A stretch of DNA of 64,000 bases, taken from positions 1-64,000 of the forward strand of contig JAILFK010000018.1 of assembly GCA_024697595.1 (NCBI GenBank), written 5' to 3'. The notes under the pieces are model-generated. The model searched no databases, was not told where the DNA came from, and was given only the letters and a program-made list of their open reading frames with translations. The DNA comes from Lachnospiraceae bacterium (GTDB lineage Bacteria > Bacillota > Clostridia > Lachnospirales > Lachnospiraceae). A program made the position numbers and the translations under genes. Below, in pieces: positions 36,691 to 45,932 of this stretch. Positions within the stretch are counted from its first letter, which is position 1. The number at the start of each line of letters is the position of its first letter.

Positions 36691-37713
36691 TTATGAAATA
36701 TTTTCTCTATTATCAACAATACTCTCTTTTATCTTTTCAGTAATATTTTGCTCATTAAATAATACGCATTGCAAAATAGAATTTTTGATTTCCTTGGCAG
36801 TTGAACTTCCATGAGTTTTCACTACCAAACCATTTAATCCCAAAAGTGGAGCTCCACCGTATTCTGAAGCATCAAAAGATTTAACAGTCTTTTTCAAAGC
36901 TGGCAAAGCCAAAGCTGCTCCAATTTTGCTGATAAATGTGGAAAGTAATCCCTTCTTAATAATACCAATCAATGTAGTAGCCATACCTTCGTATAGCTTT
37001 AATATTACGTTTCCAACAAAAGCTTCACAGACGATAACATCAGCTTCACCTTGTGGAATATTTCTAGACTCAATACTTCCAACAAAATTAATATTTTTGC
37101 ACTCTTTAAGTTTAGGCATAGTCTCCTTTACAAGAGCATTACCCTTCTCTTCCTCTGCACCAATATTTACCAATGCAACCTTAGGATTATCAATGCCCAC
37201 AACATCGCGCATGTAAATAGATCCCATCTGGGCAAACTGCACCAAATGATCAGGTCTCGCATCAACATTTGCCCCACAGTCAATGAGAAGTGAAACACCT
37301 GTCTCTGTTGGAATAAGAGGAGCAAGTGGCGCTCTCTTAACGCCCTTAATCTTTCCAATCAGTAACTGTCCGCCTACAAGAACAGCACCTGTACTACCTG
37401 CTGAAACAAAGGCATCTGCCTTCTTATCTTTAACTAATTGCAAAGCCACAACCAACGAAGAATCCTTCTTCTTTCTGATAGCCATAACCGGTGGTTCCGC
37501 TGTCTCTATAACCTCTGTGGCATTTACAATCTCAATACGTTCTTTATTAAATTGATACTGAGATAATTCCTTTTCTACTACATCTTGAATACCTACTAAA
37601 ATTATCTTTATTTTATCATTGGAATTCACTGCATCAACTGCACCTTGAACTATAGCAGCTGGAGCATTATCTCCACCCATTGCATCTAGTGCAACAACGG
37701 TCATATCACTCAT
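36691..37713 (-). CDS. plsX: Phosphate acyltransferase PlsX
   Basis: Makes acyl-phosphate from acyl-ACP for PlsY. The protein begins at MSDMTVVALDAMGGDNAP, where AMGGD is the family hallmark, and continues with SAGSTGAVLVGG and EAFVGNVILKLYEG. The ATG at 37713 has GGAGG seven bases away; the longer frame would begin at a TTG upstream of this site. About 340 residues, soluble and membrane-peripheral. It is the first gene of the plsX-acpP-rnc-smc-ftsY run. Confidence 0.97.
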   Translation of the reverse strand: MSDMTVVALDAMGGDNAPAAIVQGAVDAVNSNDKIKIILVGIQDVVEKELSQYQFNKERIEIVNATEVIETAEPPVMAIRKKKDSSLVVALQLVKDKKADAFVSAGSTGAVLVGGQLLIGKIKGVKRAPLAPLIPTETGVSLLIDCGANVDARPDHLVQFAQMGSIYMRDVVGIDNPKVALVNIGAEEEKGNALVKETMPKLKECKNINFVGSIESRNIPQGEADVIVCEAFVGNVILKLYEGMATTLIGIIKKGLLSTFISKIGAALALPALKKTVKSFDASEYGGAPLLGLNGLVVKTHGSSTAKEIKNSILQCVLFNEQNITEKIKESIVDNRENIS

Positions 37714-37749
37714 AATCAATCCTCCTCGTGCCAAAAAGACACCATTAAA

Positions 37750-37778
37750 AATATACTATAAAGAGATTTATAAATCAA
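37750..37778 (-). promoter_or_regulatory. Predicted plsX operon promoter
   Basis: TTGATT (37773-37778), 17-base spacer and TATATT (37750-37755) on the minus strand, directly after the rpmF terminator. It should drive plsX, acpP, rnc, smc and ftsY. Confidence 0.7.
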
Positions 37779-37792
37779 CTAATATGGCAAAT

Positions 37793-37827
37793 AAAAAAGC
37801 CTTCCCACTCTCAACAAATGGAAAGGC
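37793..37827 (-). terminator. rpmF terminator
   Basis: An 8-bp stem (37799-37806 with 37820-37827, one G-U pair, 13-base loop) followed on the minus strand by TTTTTTATTTG, 16 bases past the rpmF stop. Confidence 0.85.
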
Positions 37828-37842
37828 CTAAATATTAGCAAA

Positions 37843-38022
37843 TTAATCTTGAGCGATGATCTCACGCTTGTTGTAAGCTCCACAGTTCTTGCATACTCTA
37901 TGAGGAACCATAAGCTCGCCACACTTACTACACTTTACTAATGTAGGCGCTGTCATCTTCCAGTTTGCTCTTCTCTTATCTCTTCTTCCCTTAGAAGATT
38001 TATTCTTTGGACAAATTGACAT
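37843..38022 (-). CDS. rpmF: 50S ribosomal protein L32, zinc-ribbon form
   Basis: A 59-residue protein starting MSICPKNKSSKGRRDKRRAN, typical of L32. Two CxxC pairs (C31/C34 and C44/C47) form a zinc ribbon, so this is the zinc-binding form. A GGAGG site lies upstream. It begins 5 bases after the yceD-like gene; the yceD-rpmF pair before plsX is a classic arrangement. Confidence 0.97.
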   Translation of the reverse strand: MSICPKNKSSKGRRDKRRANWKMTAPTLVKCSKCGELMVPHRVCKNCGAYNKREIIAQD

Positions 38023-38027
38023 TCGGA

Positions 38028-38552
38028 TTACACCTCCTTAAATTGATCAAATACATCTTGGAACGCCGCCATTCTCGAATCTATAACGTGACGATTACAT
38101 CCACAGTCTTGGATATTCAAGTTCTGACCACATATGAGACATATGCCCTTGCAATCATCCTTGCACAAGACTTTGGCAGGCCAGTTAACCAAGATTTCGT
38201 CAAAAATTAGTCTGTCAACATCAAGCTGATTCTCATTTACAAAATCATCATCCCCATCTGCATCATCTAAAAGCATGCCATTATCAACCTTTAACACTCT
38301 ATCAATACGAATATTAAATTCTGTTGGCACATTCTCTAGACATCTGTCACACGGAATAATAACCTTAAGTGAGGTTTCACCTGAAATCAATAATTCCTTA
38401 TTGCTATCATTTGTCAGACATAAGTCGAATGGCTTAATTTCTGTTAATGGATATTCATTTCCCATGTATTCAAAGGATTTTGCTTCCATATTACACGGAA
38501 CTTCTAAATGCTTATTAGCAATTGTCAGTAAATCTTTTAACTCAATAAACAT
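38028..38552 (-). CDS. YceD/DUF177 family protein
   Basis: A 174-residue DUF177 protein. In other bacteria it is encoded before rpmF and is linked to rRNA processing or stability. It has CDRCLENV in the middle and a Cys-rich region near the C-terminus (LCKDDCKGICLICGQNL, then CGC), which could bind zinc. The ATG at 38552 is preceded by AGGAG; the longer start would overlap the -10 region. It is transcribed from a near-perfect promoter. Confidence 0.9.
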   Translation of the reverse strand: MFIELKDLLTIANKHLEVPCNMEAKSFEYMGNEYPLTEIKPFDLCLTNDSNKELLISGETSLKVIIPCDRCLENVPTEFNIRIDRVLKVDNGMLLDDADGDDDFVNENQLDVDRLIFDEILVNWPAKVLCKDDCKGICLICGQNLNIQDCGCNRHVIDSRMAAFQDVFDQFKEV

Positions 38553-38577
38553 AGGCACTCCTATCCACACCTAAAAT

Positions 38578-38606
38578 ATTATACTTACCACAAGTCCTAT
38601 TGTCAA
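38578..38606 (-). promoter_or_regulatory. Consensus sigma-A promoter of yceD-rpmF
   Basis: Exact consensus TTGACA (38601-38606) and TATAAT (38578-38583) with 17-base spacing on the minus strand. The expected start is near 38571, about 20 bases before the ATG. This is the best promoter match in the window. Confidence 0.9.
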
Positions 38607-38614
38607 CAACTTTT

Positions 38615-38640
38615 TTACAAATATACTATAGGATTTGTAA
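38615..38640 (-). other. Hairpin after ackA
   Basis: A perfect 8-bp AT-rich stem (TTACAAAT/ATTTGTAA, 10-base loop) lies 11 bases before the ackA stop coordinate on the downstream side. It is followed on the minus strand by As rather than Ts, so it is a poor terminator. It sits just upstream of the yceD promoter. Confidence 0.35.
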
Positions 38641-38650
38641 TAAAACATTC

Positions 38651-39844
38651 TTATACTAATGCAACAGTTTCTCTAGCAATAGCAAGCTCCTCGTTTGTAG
38701 GAACTACAGCAACCTTAACCTTTGAGTTAGGAGTTGAAAGCTCAACCTCATCACCAAAAGTCTTGAGATTGATATCTTCATTAATCTCAATTCCCAAAAA
38801 TCCAAGATACTCACATACCTTACGACGAACCATTGCCACGTTCTCACCGATACCTGCTGTAAATGCAATTGCATCAACACCATTCATAGCAGCTACGTAA
38901 GATCCAATATACTTAGCAACCTTGTAGCAGAATACATCCATAGCATAAACTGCCAATTCATTACCCTTTTTAATTTCATCCTGAACATCTCTAAAGTCAC
39001 TTGAAGCGCCCTTTTGAAGACCTGTCATACCAGACTTCTTATTAAGTACATTCAACACCTCTGAGATTGAAAGATTCTCTTTGTTTGCAATAAACTCAAT
39101 GATAGCTGGATCAATATCTCCAGAACGAGTTCCCATCACAAGACCCTCAAGTGGTGTAAGACCCATTGAAGTATCAACACACTCACCATTTAATACAGCA
39201 CTTACAGAAGCACCATTTCCCAGGTGAGCAACAATAATCTTCGAATTGTTGATATCTAAGTTAAGGAAGTTTGCAGTCTCCTTTGATACGAAACTATGAC
39301 TTGTTCCGTGGAAGCCATATCTTCTAACCTTGTACTTCTCATAGTACTCATATGGAAGACCATAAAGGTAAGCTTTTGCAGGCATTGTCTGATGGAAAGC
39401 TGTATCAAACACACCAACCATTGGCACATTTGGCATAAGCTCTTTACAAGCATTGATACCGATCAAGTTTGCTGGGTTGTGAAGTGGAGCAAGATCATTA
39501 CACTCTTCGATTGCCTTTAATACCTCATCTGTCAAAACTACTGATGAAGCAAACTTCTCACCACCATGTACCACACGATGACCAACTGCATCAATTTCCT
39601 CTAAGCTCTTGATAGCTCCTGTCTTTGGATTGATCAAAGCTTCGATTACAAGCTGAATTGCCTGCTTATGTGTTGGCATTTCTGTCTCTGTAATCTCCTT
39701 GTCAAGACCAGCCTTCTGGTAAACCAATCTTCCGTCAATACCTATTCTCTCACAAAGTCCTTTTGCAAGTACAGCTTCACTATCGGAATCAATAAGCTGA
39801 TACTTAAGTGATGAACTTCCGCAATTAATTACTAATACGTTCAT
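38651..39844 (-). CDS. ackA: Acetate kinase
   Basis: Interconverts acetyl phosphate plus ADP with acetate plus ATP, the energy-yielding last step of acetate fermentation. The 397-residue protein shows NVLVINCGSSSLKYQL at the start, VVHGG, RRYGFHGTSH, VAHLGNGASVSA and FTAGIGEN in order. The ATG at 39844 follows AGAGG; the longer frame begins upstream without support. No phosphotransacetylase gene is adjacent. It has its own promoter and faces tmcAL divergently. Confidence 0.98.
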   Translation of the reverse strand: MNVLVINCGSSSLKYQLIDSDSEAVLAKGLCERIGIDGRLVYQKAGLDKEITETEMPTHKQAIQLVIEALINPKTGAIKSLEEIDAVGHRVVHGGEKFASSVVLTDEVLKAIEECNDLAPLHNPANLIGINACKELMPNVPMVGVFDTAFHQTMPAKAYLYGLPYEYYEKYKVRRYGFHGTSHSFVSKETANFLNLDINNSKIIVAHLGNGASVSAVLNGECVDTSMGLTPLEGLVMGTRSGDIDPAIIEFIANKENLSISEVLNVLNKKSGMTGLQKGASSDFRDVQDEIKKGNELAVYAMDVFCYKVAKYIGSYVAAMNGVDAIAFTAGIGENVAMVRRKVCEYLGFLGIEINEDINLKTFGDEVELSTPNSKVKVAVVPTNEELAIARETVALV

Positions 39845-39909
39845 ATCTAATACCTCTTTCATAATATATTTTTGCGACATAAAATGTCGATATGTTACGC
39901 AGTACTATA

Positions 39910-39938
39910 ATTATATTATGATTTGTCTCAACTAACAA
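39910..39938 (-). promoter_or_regulatory. Predicted ackA promoter
   Basis: TTGTTA (39933-39938), 17-base spacer and TATAAT (39910-39915) on the minus strand, 66 bases before the ackA ATG. The 276-base gap up to tmcAL is otherwise AT-rich with no further genes visible. Confidence 0.65.
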
Positions 39939-40069
39939 GATTTTATTAAGATACAATATTTATTTTAATTCCATATTTTCTATGTCTACTTTTAATTGAA
40001 CAAAAAATTTTACACTATCAAAATTAAATATTAATATTTTTCTCATAAATAAATCACATATTCCATTTA

Positions 40070-40078
40070 TGATATAAT
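40070..40078 (+). promoter_or_regulatory. Extended -10 element for tmcAL
   Basis: TGATATAAT on the plus strand (TG-N-TATAAT), 42 bases before the tmcAL ATG. There is no good -35, which fits an extended -10 promoter. Confidence 0.5.
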
Positions 40079-40120
40079 GATTAAAATTATTGAGTATATG
40101 AAATCTTTGGAGGTTAGCTT

Positions 40121-41374
40121 ATGAGTCATGTAGTAGGTATAGTGTGTGAATACAATCCATTTCACAATGGTCACAAAGCACAAATTCAATATGCCCGGGA
40201 AGTTTTAGGTGCAGACTATGTCATCGCTGCCATGAGCCCTGATTTTACTCAGCGTGGACAGATAGCTTTCTTTGATAAATATTGTAGAACCGAAGCAGCT
40301 TTAGAATATGTAGATATGGTTTTAGAAATTCCAGTTATGTATTCCACAGCATCGGCTGAGGGTTATGCCACTGCCGCCATCAAAGTATTGGCGGAAACAG
40401 GTATCGTCGATACCATTTTATTTTCTAGTGAAAATGCCAATCCTGAATTATTCAATCAGGTGAGTTCAATAATATTAAATGAATCAGATGAATATAAATC
40501 AGCTCTACAAAACGGGCTTTCAAACGGTGAAAGCTTCGCGTCGGCCAGAGCAAACGCTATAAAGATTTGTATAAAACAACCTAATAATCAATTGGATGAC
40601 TTTCTGTCTCTTCCAAACAACATCCTTGGATTAGAGTATGTAAAAGCCATCAAAAAATATTATCCTGATTTAAACTACGAGACAATGGAACGATTAGGTC
40701 AATCCTATCATTCTAATGTCTCAGATGATTACTACGCTTCCGCCACAGCAATCAGAGAAGCTCTTGAAAATAATGATGAAAGCGCCTACATTGGAGTCCC
40801 ATCAAAGTTGCAGGATTATTACAAAAAGCTAATTGATGATAATCTCTTTTTGAATTTTGAGAGTGTATCCCAATTACTTCATTTAAAAATCATGGAAAAT
40901 GATAGTTTTGTAAAGTATCTAGATTGCAACGAGGACATTTCTAATAAAATAAATAAAAATAAAAATAACTATGTAAATCTACCTCAATTCATTGATTTAT
41001 TAAAAACTAAGGATGTGGCATACACCAGATTATCTAGAATAATGTGCCATATTTTACTTGGGATAACAAATGATGATGTGGATTATAAAAATATCAGAAT
41101 ACCCTATAACAGAGTTTTAGGAATCGCCGAAGATGCAACTGCTCTTTTTACAAACATGAAAAAGCACAGCAAAATATTATTTTTCTCATCTGTAAAAGAA
41201 ATCGAATCAGCTTTAGAAAACGATGATTGCTGGGATTCAACAGAACATCAAAAAGCTGCCCAAAGACAATATGCCATAAGCGCCAACTCAACTAATATAT
41301 ATAATATTTTACAAACTTCTGTGTCTGCAAATGCCGCCTTGCCTGAGATTTGCCACAAATTTATTATCAAATAA
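40121..41374 (+). CDS. tmcAL: tRNA(Met) cytidine acetate ligase TmcAL
   Basis: Activates acetate with ATP and acetylates C34 of elongator tRNA(Met). The 417-residue protein (formerly YlbM/UPF0348) begins GIVCEYNPFHNGHKAQI, with the nucleotidyltransferase HxGH motif, and keeps the family segments SPDFTQRGQIAFFDKY and LPNNILGLEYVKAI. A GGAGG site precedes the ATG. It is divergent from ackA, whose acetate product is the substrate class used here; ylbM also lies near yceD-rpmF in Bacillus. Confidence 0.95.
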   Translation: MSHVVGIVCEYNPFHNGHKAQIQYAREVLGADYVIAAMSPDFTQRGQIAFFDKYCRTEAALEYVDMVLEIPVMYSTASAEGYATAAIKVLAETGIVDTILFSSENANPELFNQVSSIILNESDEYKSALQNGLSNGESFASARANAIKICIKQPNNQLDDFLSLPNNILGLEYVKAIKKYYPDLNYETMERLGQSYHSNVSDDYYASATAIREALENNDESAYIGVPSKLQDYYKKLIDDNLFLNFESVSQLLHLKIMENDSFVKYLDCNEDISNKINKNKNNYVNLPQFIDLLKTKDVAYTRLSRIMCHILLGITNDDVDYKNIRIPYNRVLGIAEDATALFTNMKKHSKILFFSSVKEIESALENDDCWDSTEHQKAAQRQYAISANSTNIYNILQTSVSANAALPEICHKFIIK

Positions 41375-41443
41375 AAAAGGCCTTCATTGATCAGATTTTT
41401 AAGTAATCTCATAAATCTGATCAACGAAGGTCATTATTTTTTA
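41373..41443. terminator. Bidirectional terminator between tmcAL and purH
   Basis: A 20-bp stem (41379-41398 with 41413-41432, G-U compatible at two places, 14-base loop) between convergent genes. The plus-strand tail is ATTATTTTTT, and the minus-strand tail has six Ts overlapping the tmcAL stop, so it can serve both genes. Confidence 0.92.
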
Positions 41444-41486
41444 TATTTTAACAACTAAATAACAAATATGTTAAACGCTCTCTATC

Positions 41487-42665
41487 CTAGTGATGGAATA
41501 ATCTAATTCCTGTAAAGGCCATTACCATATTGTACTTATTACATGTATCAATTACATTCTCATCTCTGATTGATCCACCTGGCTGTGCCACATATTCAAC
41601 ACCGCTCTTGTGAGCTCTTTCAATATTGTCACCAAATGGGAAGAATGCGTCAGAACCTAAAGCAACGCCTGTATTCTTATCAAGCCATGCTCTCTTTTCT
41701 TCCTTTGTAAATACTGCAGGTCTAACCTTGAAAATATTTTCCCAAGCGCCATCAGCAAGAACATCCATATAATCCTCGCCAATATACAAATCAATTGCAT
41801 TATCTCTGTCGGCACGACGAATTCCATCAACAAACTGTAGGCCTAATACCTGTGGAGATTGACGCAACCACCAGTTGTCAGCCTTGCTTCCTGCAAGTCT
41901 TGTACAATGGATTCTTGACTGCTGTCCAGCACCGATACCAATAGCTTGTCCATCCTTTGCAAAACAAACTGAATTAGACTGAGTATACTTTAATGTAATC
42001 ATTGAAAGGGCAAGATCAATCTTGGCCTGCTCAGGAAGTTCCTTATTTTCTGTGACAATATTTGCAAAGAAATCGTCATCGATAACCAATTCGTTTCTAC
42101 CCTGTTCGAAAGTAATTCCAAATACCTCTTTTCTCTCAAGCTTCTTTGGCTCATAATCAGGATCAATCTCGATTACATTGTAATTACCATTTTTCTTCTG
42201 CTTTAAAATCTCCAAAGCTTCATCTGTGTAACCTGGAGCGATAACACCATCGGACACCTCTCTTCTAATAAGAGAAGCTGTAGCCTTGTCACACACATCA
42301 GAAAGTGAAATAAAATCACCAAATGAAGACATTCTATCAGCACCACGTGCTCTAGCGTATGCATTGGCAATAGGTGTGAACTCCACATCCATATCGTCAA
42401 CCCAGTAAATCTTCTTCTCTACATCAGAAAGTGGTAAACCAACCGCTGCACCAGCAGGTGATACATGCTTAAATGAAGTTGCAGCTGCAAGACCTGTAGC
42501 CTTCTTTAACTCCTTAACCAATTGCCATCCGTTAAATGCATCCAAAAAATTGATATATCCAGGCTTTCCGCTCAAAACTTTAATTGGAAGATCGCCCTCC
42601 TCCATATAAATTCTAGAAGGCTTCTGATTTGGATTACATCCATATTTTAATTCTAATTCTTTCAT
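41487..42665 (-). CDS. purH: AICAR transformylase, stand-alone
   Basis: Transfers the formyl group of 10-formyl-tetrahydrofolate to AICAR in purine synthesis. The 392-residue protein matches only the transformylase half of PurH; the usual N-terminal IMP cyclohydrolase domain is missing. Recognisable segments are KYGCNPNQKPSRIY, SFKHVSPAGAAVG with the catalytic KH, KYTQSNSVCFAKDGQAIGIG and QPGGSIRD. The IMP cyclohydrolase step is supplied by the unrelated gene 22 bases upstream, so the two genes replace bifunctional PurH. Confidence 0.94.
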   Translation of the reverse strand: MKELELKYGCNPNQKPSRIYMEEGDLPIKVLSGKPGYINFLDAFNGWQLVKELKKATGLAAATSFKHVSPAGAAVGLPLSDVEKKIYWVDDMDVEFTPIANAYARARGADRMSSFGDFISLSDVCDKATASLIRREVSDGVIAPGYTDEALEILKQKKNGNYNVIEIDPDYEPKKLERKEVFGITFEQGRNELVIDDDFFANIVTENKELPEQAKIDLALSMITLKYTQSNSVCFAKDGQAIGIGAGQQSRIHCTRLAGSKADNWWLRQSPQVLGLQFVDGIRRADRDNAIDLYIGEDYMDVLADGAWENIFKVRPAVFTKEEKRAWLDKNTGVALGSDAFFPFGDNIERAHKSGVEYVAQPGGSIRDENVIDTCNKYNMVMAFTGIRLFHH

Positions 42666-42687
42666 TTTTATCCGTCCCTATTTTATA

Positions 42688-43401
42688 TTATTTGTTCTTA
42701 TTTACGATTCTTGTCTCATATGTTCCATCTTCAATATTGATGTATCTAACAAACAAAGATACCTTATTTTCCTCATTTAGATTATCCCAAATAAGATTTG
42801 TATACTCATCAATATCATTTACCACATTTACAAGCTTAGGCTCTCCCTCAAAACTTGGTAATGGATTGCCATCATGCATATATGTATGAATGAAATGAGC
42901 TTCTCCATCTACCGGATTCTCATAAGAGAAAGTGTATCTATTGCATGCATCTGGATTGCCATTATTGCTCTTCAAAATTGACATAGCATAATTGTAAGCG
43001 CCATCCTCAATATGCATAACACCTGAAATTCTAGGAGTATAATTAGGACCATCTGGTTCAAACTCACGAGTTCTAAGTGCCTGCTCAAATGTAAACTGCT
43101 GATCCATCAACTCATAAACAGTATCTGTCTGATCACCATTTGTCACAATTGTCTTATTGCCAAGCACTCTAACTGGCGCATAAATAATAAGACTTGGATC
43201 ACTTAATTTACTAGGATCAAAGGCCTGTGTTCTAATACCTTGTCCCTCTTCAACAAAGACTCTGTTTCTACTATTCTCACTTCTTCCCATGATAAAATAT
43301 GCAGTCACAGCCTTGCTTCCGTCTGGAGTTTTTCCAATTACAATTCCCCTTCCAGGATAAGCATTTCCAGAAAGTTCATTTTGTAATGATAACATTTCCA
43401 T
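42688..43401 (-). CDS. purO: IMP cyclohydrolase, PurO-like
   Basis: A 237-residue protein of the archaeal-type IMP cyclohydrolase (PurO) family, catalysing FAICAR ring closure to IMP. The start GNAYPGRGIVIGKTPDG and the later RSENSRNRVF and NYTPRISGV segments are characteristic. A longer upstream frame is unlikely: the ATG at 43401 has AGGAGG seven bases before it. Being just ahead of a PurH lacking its cyclohydrolase domain supports the function strongly. Confidence 0.9.
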   Translation of the reverse strand: MEMLSLQNELSGNAYPGRGIVIGKTPDGSKAVTAYFIMGRSENSRNRVFVEEGQGIRTQAFDPSKLSDPSLIIYAPVRVLGNKTIVTNGDQTDTVYELMDQQFTFEQALRTREFEPDGPNYTPRISGVMHIEDGAYNYAMSILKSNNGNPDACNRYTFSYENPVDGEAHFIHTYMHDGNPLPSFEGEPKLVNVVNDIDEYTNLIWDNLNEENKVSLFVRYINIEDGTYETRIVNKNK

Positions 43402-43522
43402 AATTTTCCTCCTAAATATATGTAATTTAAAATATTTATACTTATGTTTATTTTTTAATAATAAAACCAAGCAAAAGTTATTATATATTATATTTCCTTT
43501 AAGCGCTATATATAAATGCACT

Positions 43523-43551
43523 AAAAAAGACTCTCCAAATCGGAGAGTCTT
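43523..43551 (-). terminator. Terminator after the FliD-like gene
   Basis: A perfect 10-bp stem (43527-43536 with 43542-43551, loop of five) followed on the minus strand by a T-run of six that overlaps the stem base. It lies 10 bases past the stop. Confidence 0.9.
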
Positions 43552-43561
43552 ATGTGTTTAG

Positions 43562-44311
43562 TTAAATATAATCATTATATGAATTCATAAGTCCTGTCAT
43601 TGACAAGGAACCTGAATTTGTATAACCACCAAATGTTGCAGCTGAAACCAGTGCACTATTAATCATTGAAGCCTTGGCAGAAACCTGATATGCAAATCCA
43701 CCTCTTTCATTTAATAAAGATTTAACCTGATTCATATCAGCTTTCTTAAACGCATCTTCATCCACTGATAGCTTACTATCATTTCCAATAGTAATTCCAA
43801 TATCGGCAAGAGATTTAGAATTAACTGCAGCTAGATTTGTCATTCCCGATGTAGCTGTAAGTACTCCTGTCACATCTGAATCCTCTGCAATATCAACTGT
43901 ATCATTGTAATCATCCACAAAATCTTTTACAGCTTTGTAGATTTTATCTCTGTCGTAATCTGAAGTTATATTTCCCTCTTCATCTTCGACTTCCACTTTG
44001 TTAAATAAAGATTTTTCGCCTCTGTCCAAAAGCACATTGGCAGAATCATATAATTCAGTAGCTTGAGTCTTTTGCCTAGACAACTCATCTACCGTATTTA
44101 CTTTGCTATCATTCCATGCTTTTGTAGCAGGATTAGTATCATCAGCATAATATTTCTTGGCAAGTTTGTAATATGTACCACTCTTGATACTATTGTATTC
44201 TGAAAGCATAGAGTAATCAAAACCAATAGTATTATTTGACGAGCCTTTATTAAAACTTGAAAATAAAGTACTTATGCTATTTAAATCATAACCTGATATA
44301 GTAAGTCCCAT
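43562..44311 (-). CDS. FliD C-terminal-like protein, unknown function
   Basis: A 249-residue protein without signal peptide. The C-terminal 110 residues read like the end of the flagellar cap protein FliD (GVLTATSGMTNLAAVN, SLADIGITIGNDSKLSVDE, FKKADMNQVKSLL). The N-terminal half is Ser/Asn-rich and not recognised. It is much shorter than a full FliD and is not in a flagellar operon. The ATG at 44311 has GGAG eight bases away. It is monocistronic, with its own promoter and terminator. A flagellin-related secreted protein or an assembly factor is possible. Confidence 0.6.
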   Translation of the reverse strand: MGLTISGYDLNSISTLFSSFNKGSSNNTIGFDYSMLSEYNSIKSGTYYKLAKKYYADDTNPATKAWNDSKVNTVDELSRQKTQATELYDSANVLLDRGEKSLFNKVEVEDEEGNITSDYDRDKIYKAVKDFVDDYNDTVDIAEDSDVTGVLTATSGMTNLAAVNSKSLADIGITIGNDSKLSVDEDAFKKADMNQVKSLLNERGGFAYQVSAKASMINSALVSAATFGGYTNSGSLSMTGLMNSYNDYI

Positions 44312-44373
44312 ATCCATCACTCCTTTGTATATAACCGACATCCATGTCTTAAAAATTACTATACTTCAATTAA

Positions 44374-44403
44374 ATTATATCACCCTACTATTAAAATAGT
44401 CAA
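44374..44403 (-). promoter_or_regulatory. Predicted promoter of the FliD-like gene
   Basis: TTGACT (44398-44403), 18-base spacer and TATAAT (44374-44379) on the minus strand. A sigma-A type is indicated; no SigD/FliA-type promoter was found despite the flagellar resemblance. The spacer holds the palindrome ACTATTTTAATAGT overlapping the -35. Confidence 0.7.
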
Positions 44404-44484
44404 ATTCCTAATATTTTCTTTTTATCGACTACTTTTTTATATTGCATAATCACAAACAGCATAATTGCAGAACAACATAAGCCT

Positions 44485-45159
44485 CTAAATCTGCCAATCA
44501 ATAGGAGTTTCACCATTTGCAACAAAGAACTCATTGGTTTTCGAGAAATGTTTACACCCCCAAAATCCTCTATATACAGATAATGGGCTTGGATGTGGTG
44601 CTTCTAATATCAAATGTTTTGGATTATCAAGCATTTTCTTCTTCTTTTGTGCTGGCGCTCCCCAAAGCAAAAATACAATCGGTCTATCCTGCTGATTTAC
44701 TTTTTCAATAATTGCATCTGTAAATTTTTCCCAACCTTTACCTTTATGAGAATTAGCCTCATGGGCATTGACTGTAAGCACAGTATTAATCATAAGTACA
44801 CCCTGATCTGCCCATTTCACAAGATATCCATCCTGAGGAATTTCAAAACCAATATCATCATGAAGTTCCTTGTAAATATTTACAAGGGATGGCGGAATCT
44901 TAACTCCTGGCTTTACCGAAAAACAAAGTCCATGAGCCTGTCCATTATCATGATAAGGATCCTGGCCAATAATCACAGCTTTTACTTTAGACAGCGGGGT
45001 GTAATTAAGCGCATTAAACACCTCATTAGCAGGTGGAAACACCTCATTATTTTCATAGGCATCCGAGACGAAATCCATTAAATTAATATAATAATCTTTT
45101 TGAAACTCATCCCTTAAAGCTTCTTGCCACTCTTGATTAATTTCCTGTAATTTCATCAT
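44485..45159 (-). CDS. ung: Uracil-DNA glycosylase
   Basis: Removes uracil from DNA. The 224-residue family 1 enzyme shows the catalytic water-activating motif [20 protein letters not shown] near residue 64 and the [10 protein letters not shown] loop near residue 188. ATG overlaps the hisF stop (ATGA), so it is the last gene of a hisH-hisF-ung run. The pairing with histidine genes is probably only operonic. Confidence 0.97.
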   Translation of the reverse strand: MMKLQEINQEWQEALRDEFQKDYYINLMDFVSDAYENNEVFPPANEVFNALNYTPLSKVKAVIIGQDPYHDNGQAHGLCFSVKPGVKIPPSLVNIYKELHDDIGFEIPQDGYLVKWADQGVLMINTVLTVNAHEANSHKGKGWEKFTDAIIEKVNQQDRPIVFLLWGAPAQKKKKMLDNPKHLILEAPHPSPLSVYRGFWGCKHFSKTNEFFVANGETPIDWQI

Positions 45160-45917
45160 AGTCTAACTGAAACGCCCTTATCTCGTAAATATTTCTTTAA
45201 ATCCACAATTTCTAATTCTTTATAATGGAATAATGAAGCTGCCAATGCAGCATCAGCTTTTCCAGCTGTCAATGCGTCATAAAAATGGTCCTTGGTTCCA
45301 GCACCACCAGATGCAATAACTGGTATATTTACATTTTCTGCAATTTGACTTGTCAAATCTATATCATATCCCGCCTTGGTTCCATCACAGTCCATGCTTG
45401 TGAGCAAAATCTCTCCTGCCCCTCTTCTCTCTGCTTCAACGGCCCATTCAACTGCATCCAAACCAACATCTATTCGACCACCATTTTTATATACATTCCA
45501 ACCGCTTCCATCTTCACGCCGTTTTGCATCAATAGCCACAACAACGCACTGGCTTCCGAATTTATCAGCAGCTTCAGAAATAAGCTCTGGTCTAGCAATA
45601 GCAGATGAGTTGATAGAAATTTTGTCAGCGCCTTCACGAAGAAGAGTTCTAAAATCTTCTACCGTTCTAATTCCACCGCCAACAGTAAATGGTATAAACA
45701 CATTTTCCGCAACACGTCTCACCATATCAACCACTGTATTTCTATTATCACTAGAAGCTGTAATATCAAGAAAAACCACCTCATCTGCACCAGCTTTGTC
45801 ATATGCAGCAGCAATTTCTACCGGATCTCCAGCATCTCGTAAATCAACGAAATTAACACCTTTTACAACTCGTCCATCTTTCACATCTAAACAAGGTATA
45901 ATTCTTTTTGTAAACAT
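45156..45917 (-). CDS. hisF: Imidazole glycerol phosphate synthase, cyclase subunit
   Basis: The (beta-alpha)8 cyclase that takes ammonia from HisH to make IGP and AICAR. The 253-residue protein starts [21 protein letters not shown] with catalytic D11, and has the second Asp in [15 protein letters not shown] near residue 130 of the second half-barrel. AICAR released here is also a purine intermediate used by the stand-alone transformylase nearby. Other his genes are not in the window. Confidence 0.97.
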   Translation of the reverse strand: MFTKRIIPCLDVKDGRVVKGVNFVDLRDAGDPVEIAAAYDKAGADEVVFLDITASSDNRNTVVDMVRRVAENVFIPFTVGGGIRTVEDFRTLLREGADKISINSSAIARPELISEAADKFGSQCVVVAIDAKRREDGSGWNVYKNGGRIDVGLDAVEWAVEAERRGAGEILLTSMDCDGTKAGYDIDLTSQIAENVNIPVIASGGAGTKDHFYDALTAGKADAALAASLFHYKELEIVDLKKYLRDKGVSVRL

Positions 45918-45932
45918 ATTCTTATTCCTTTA

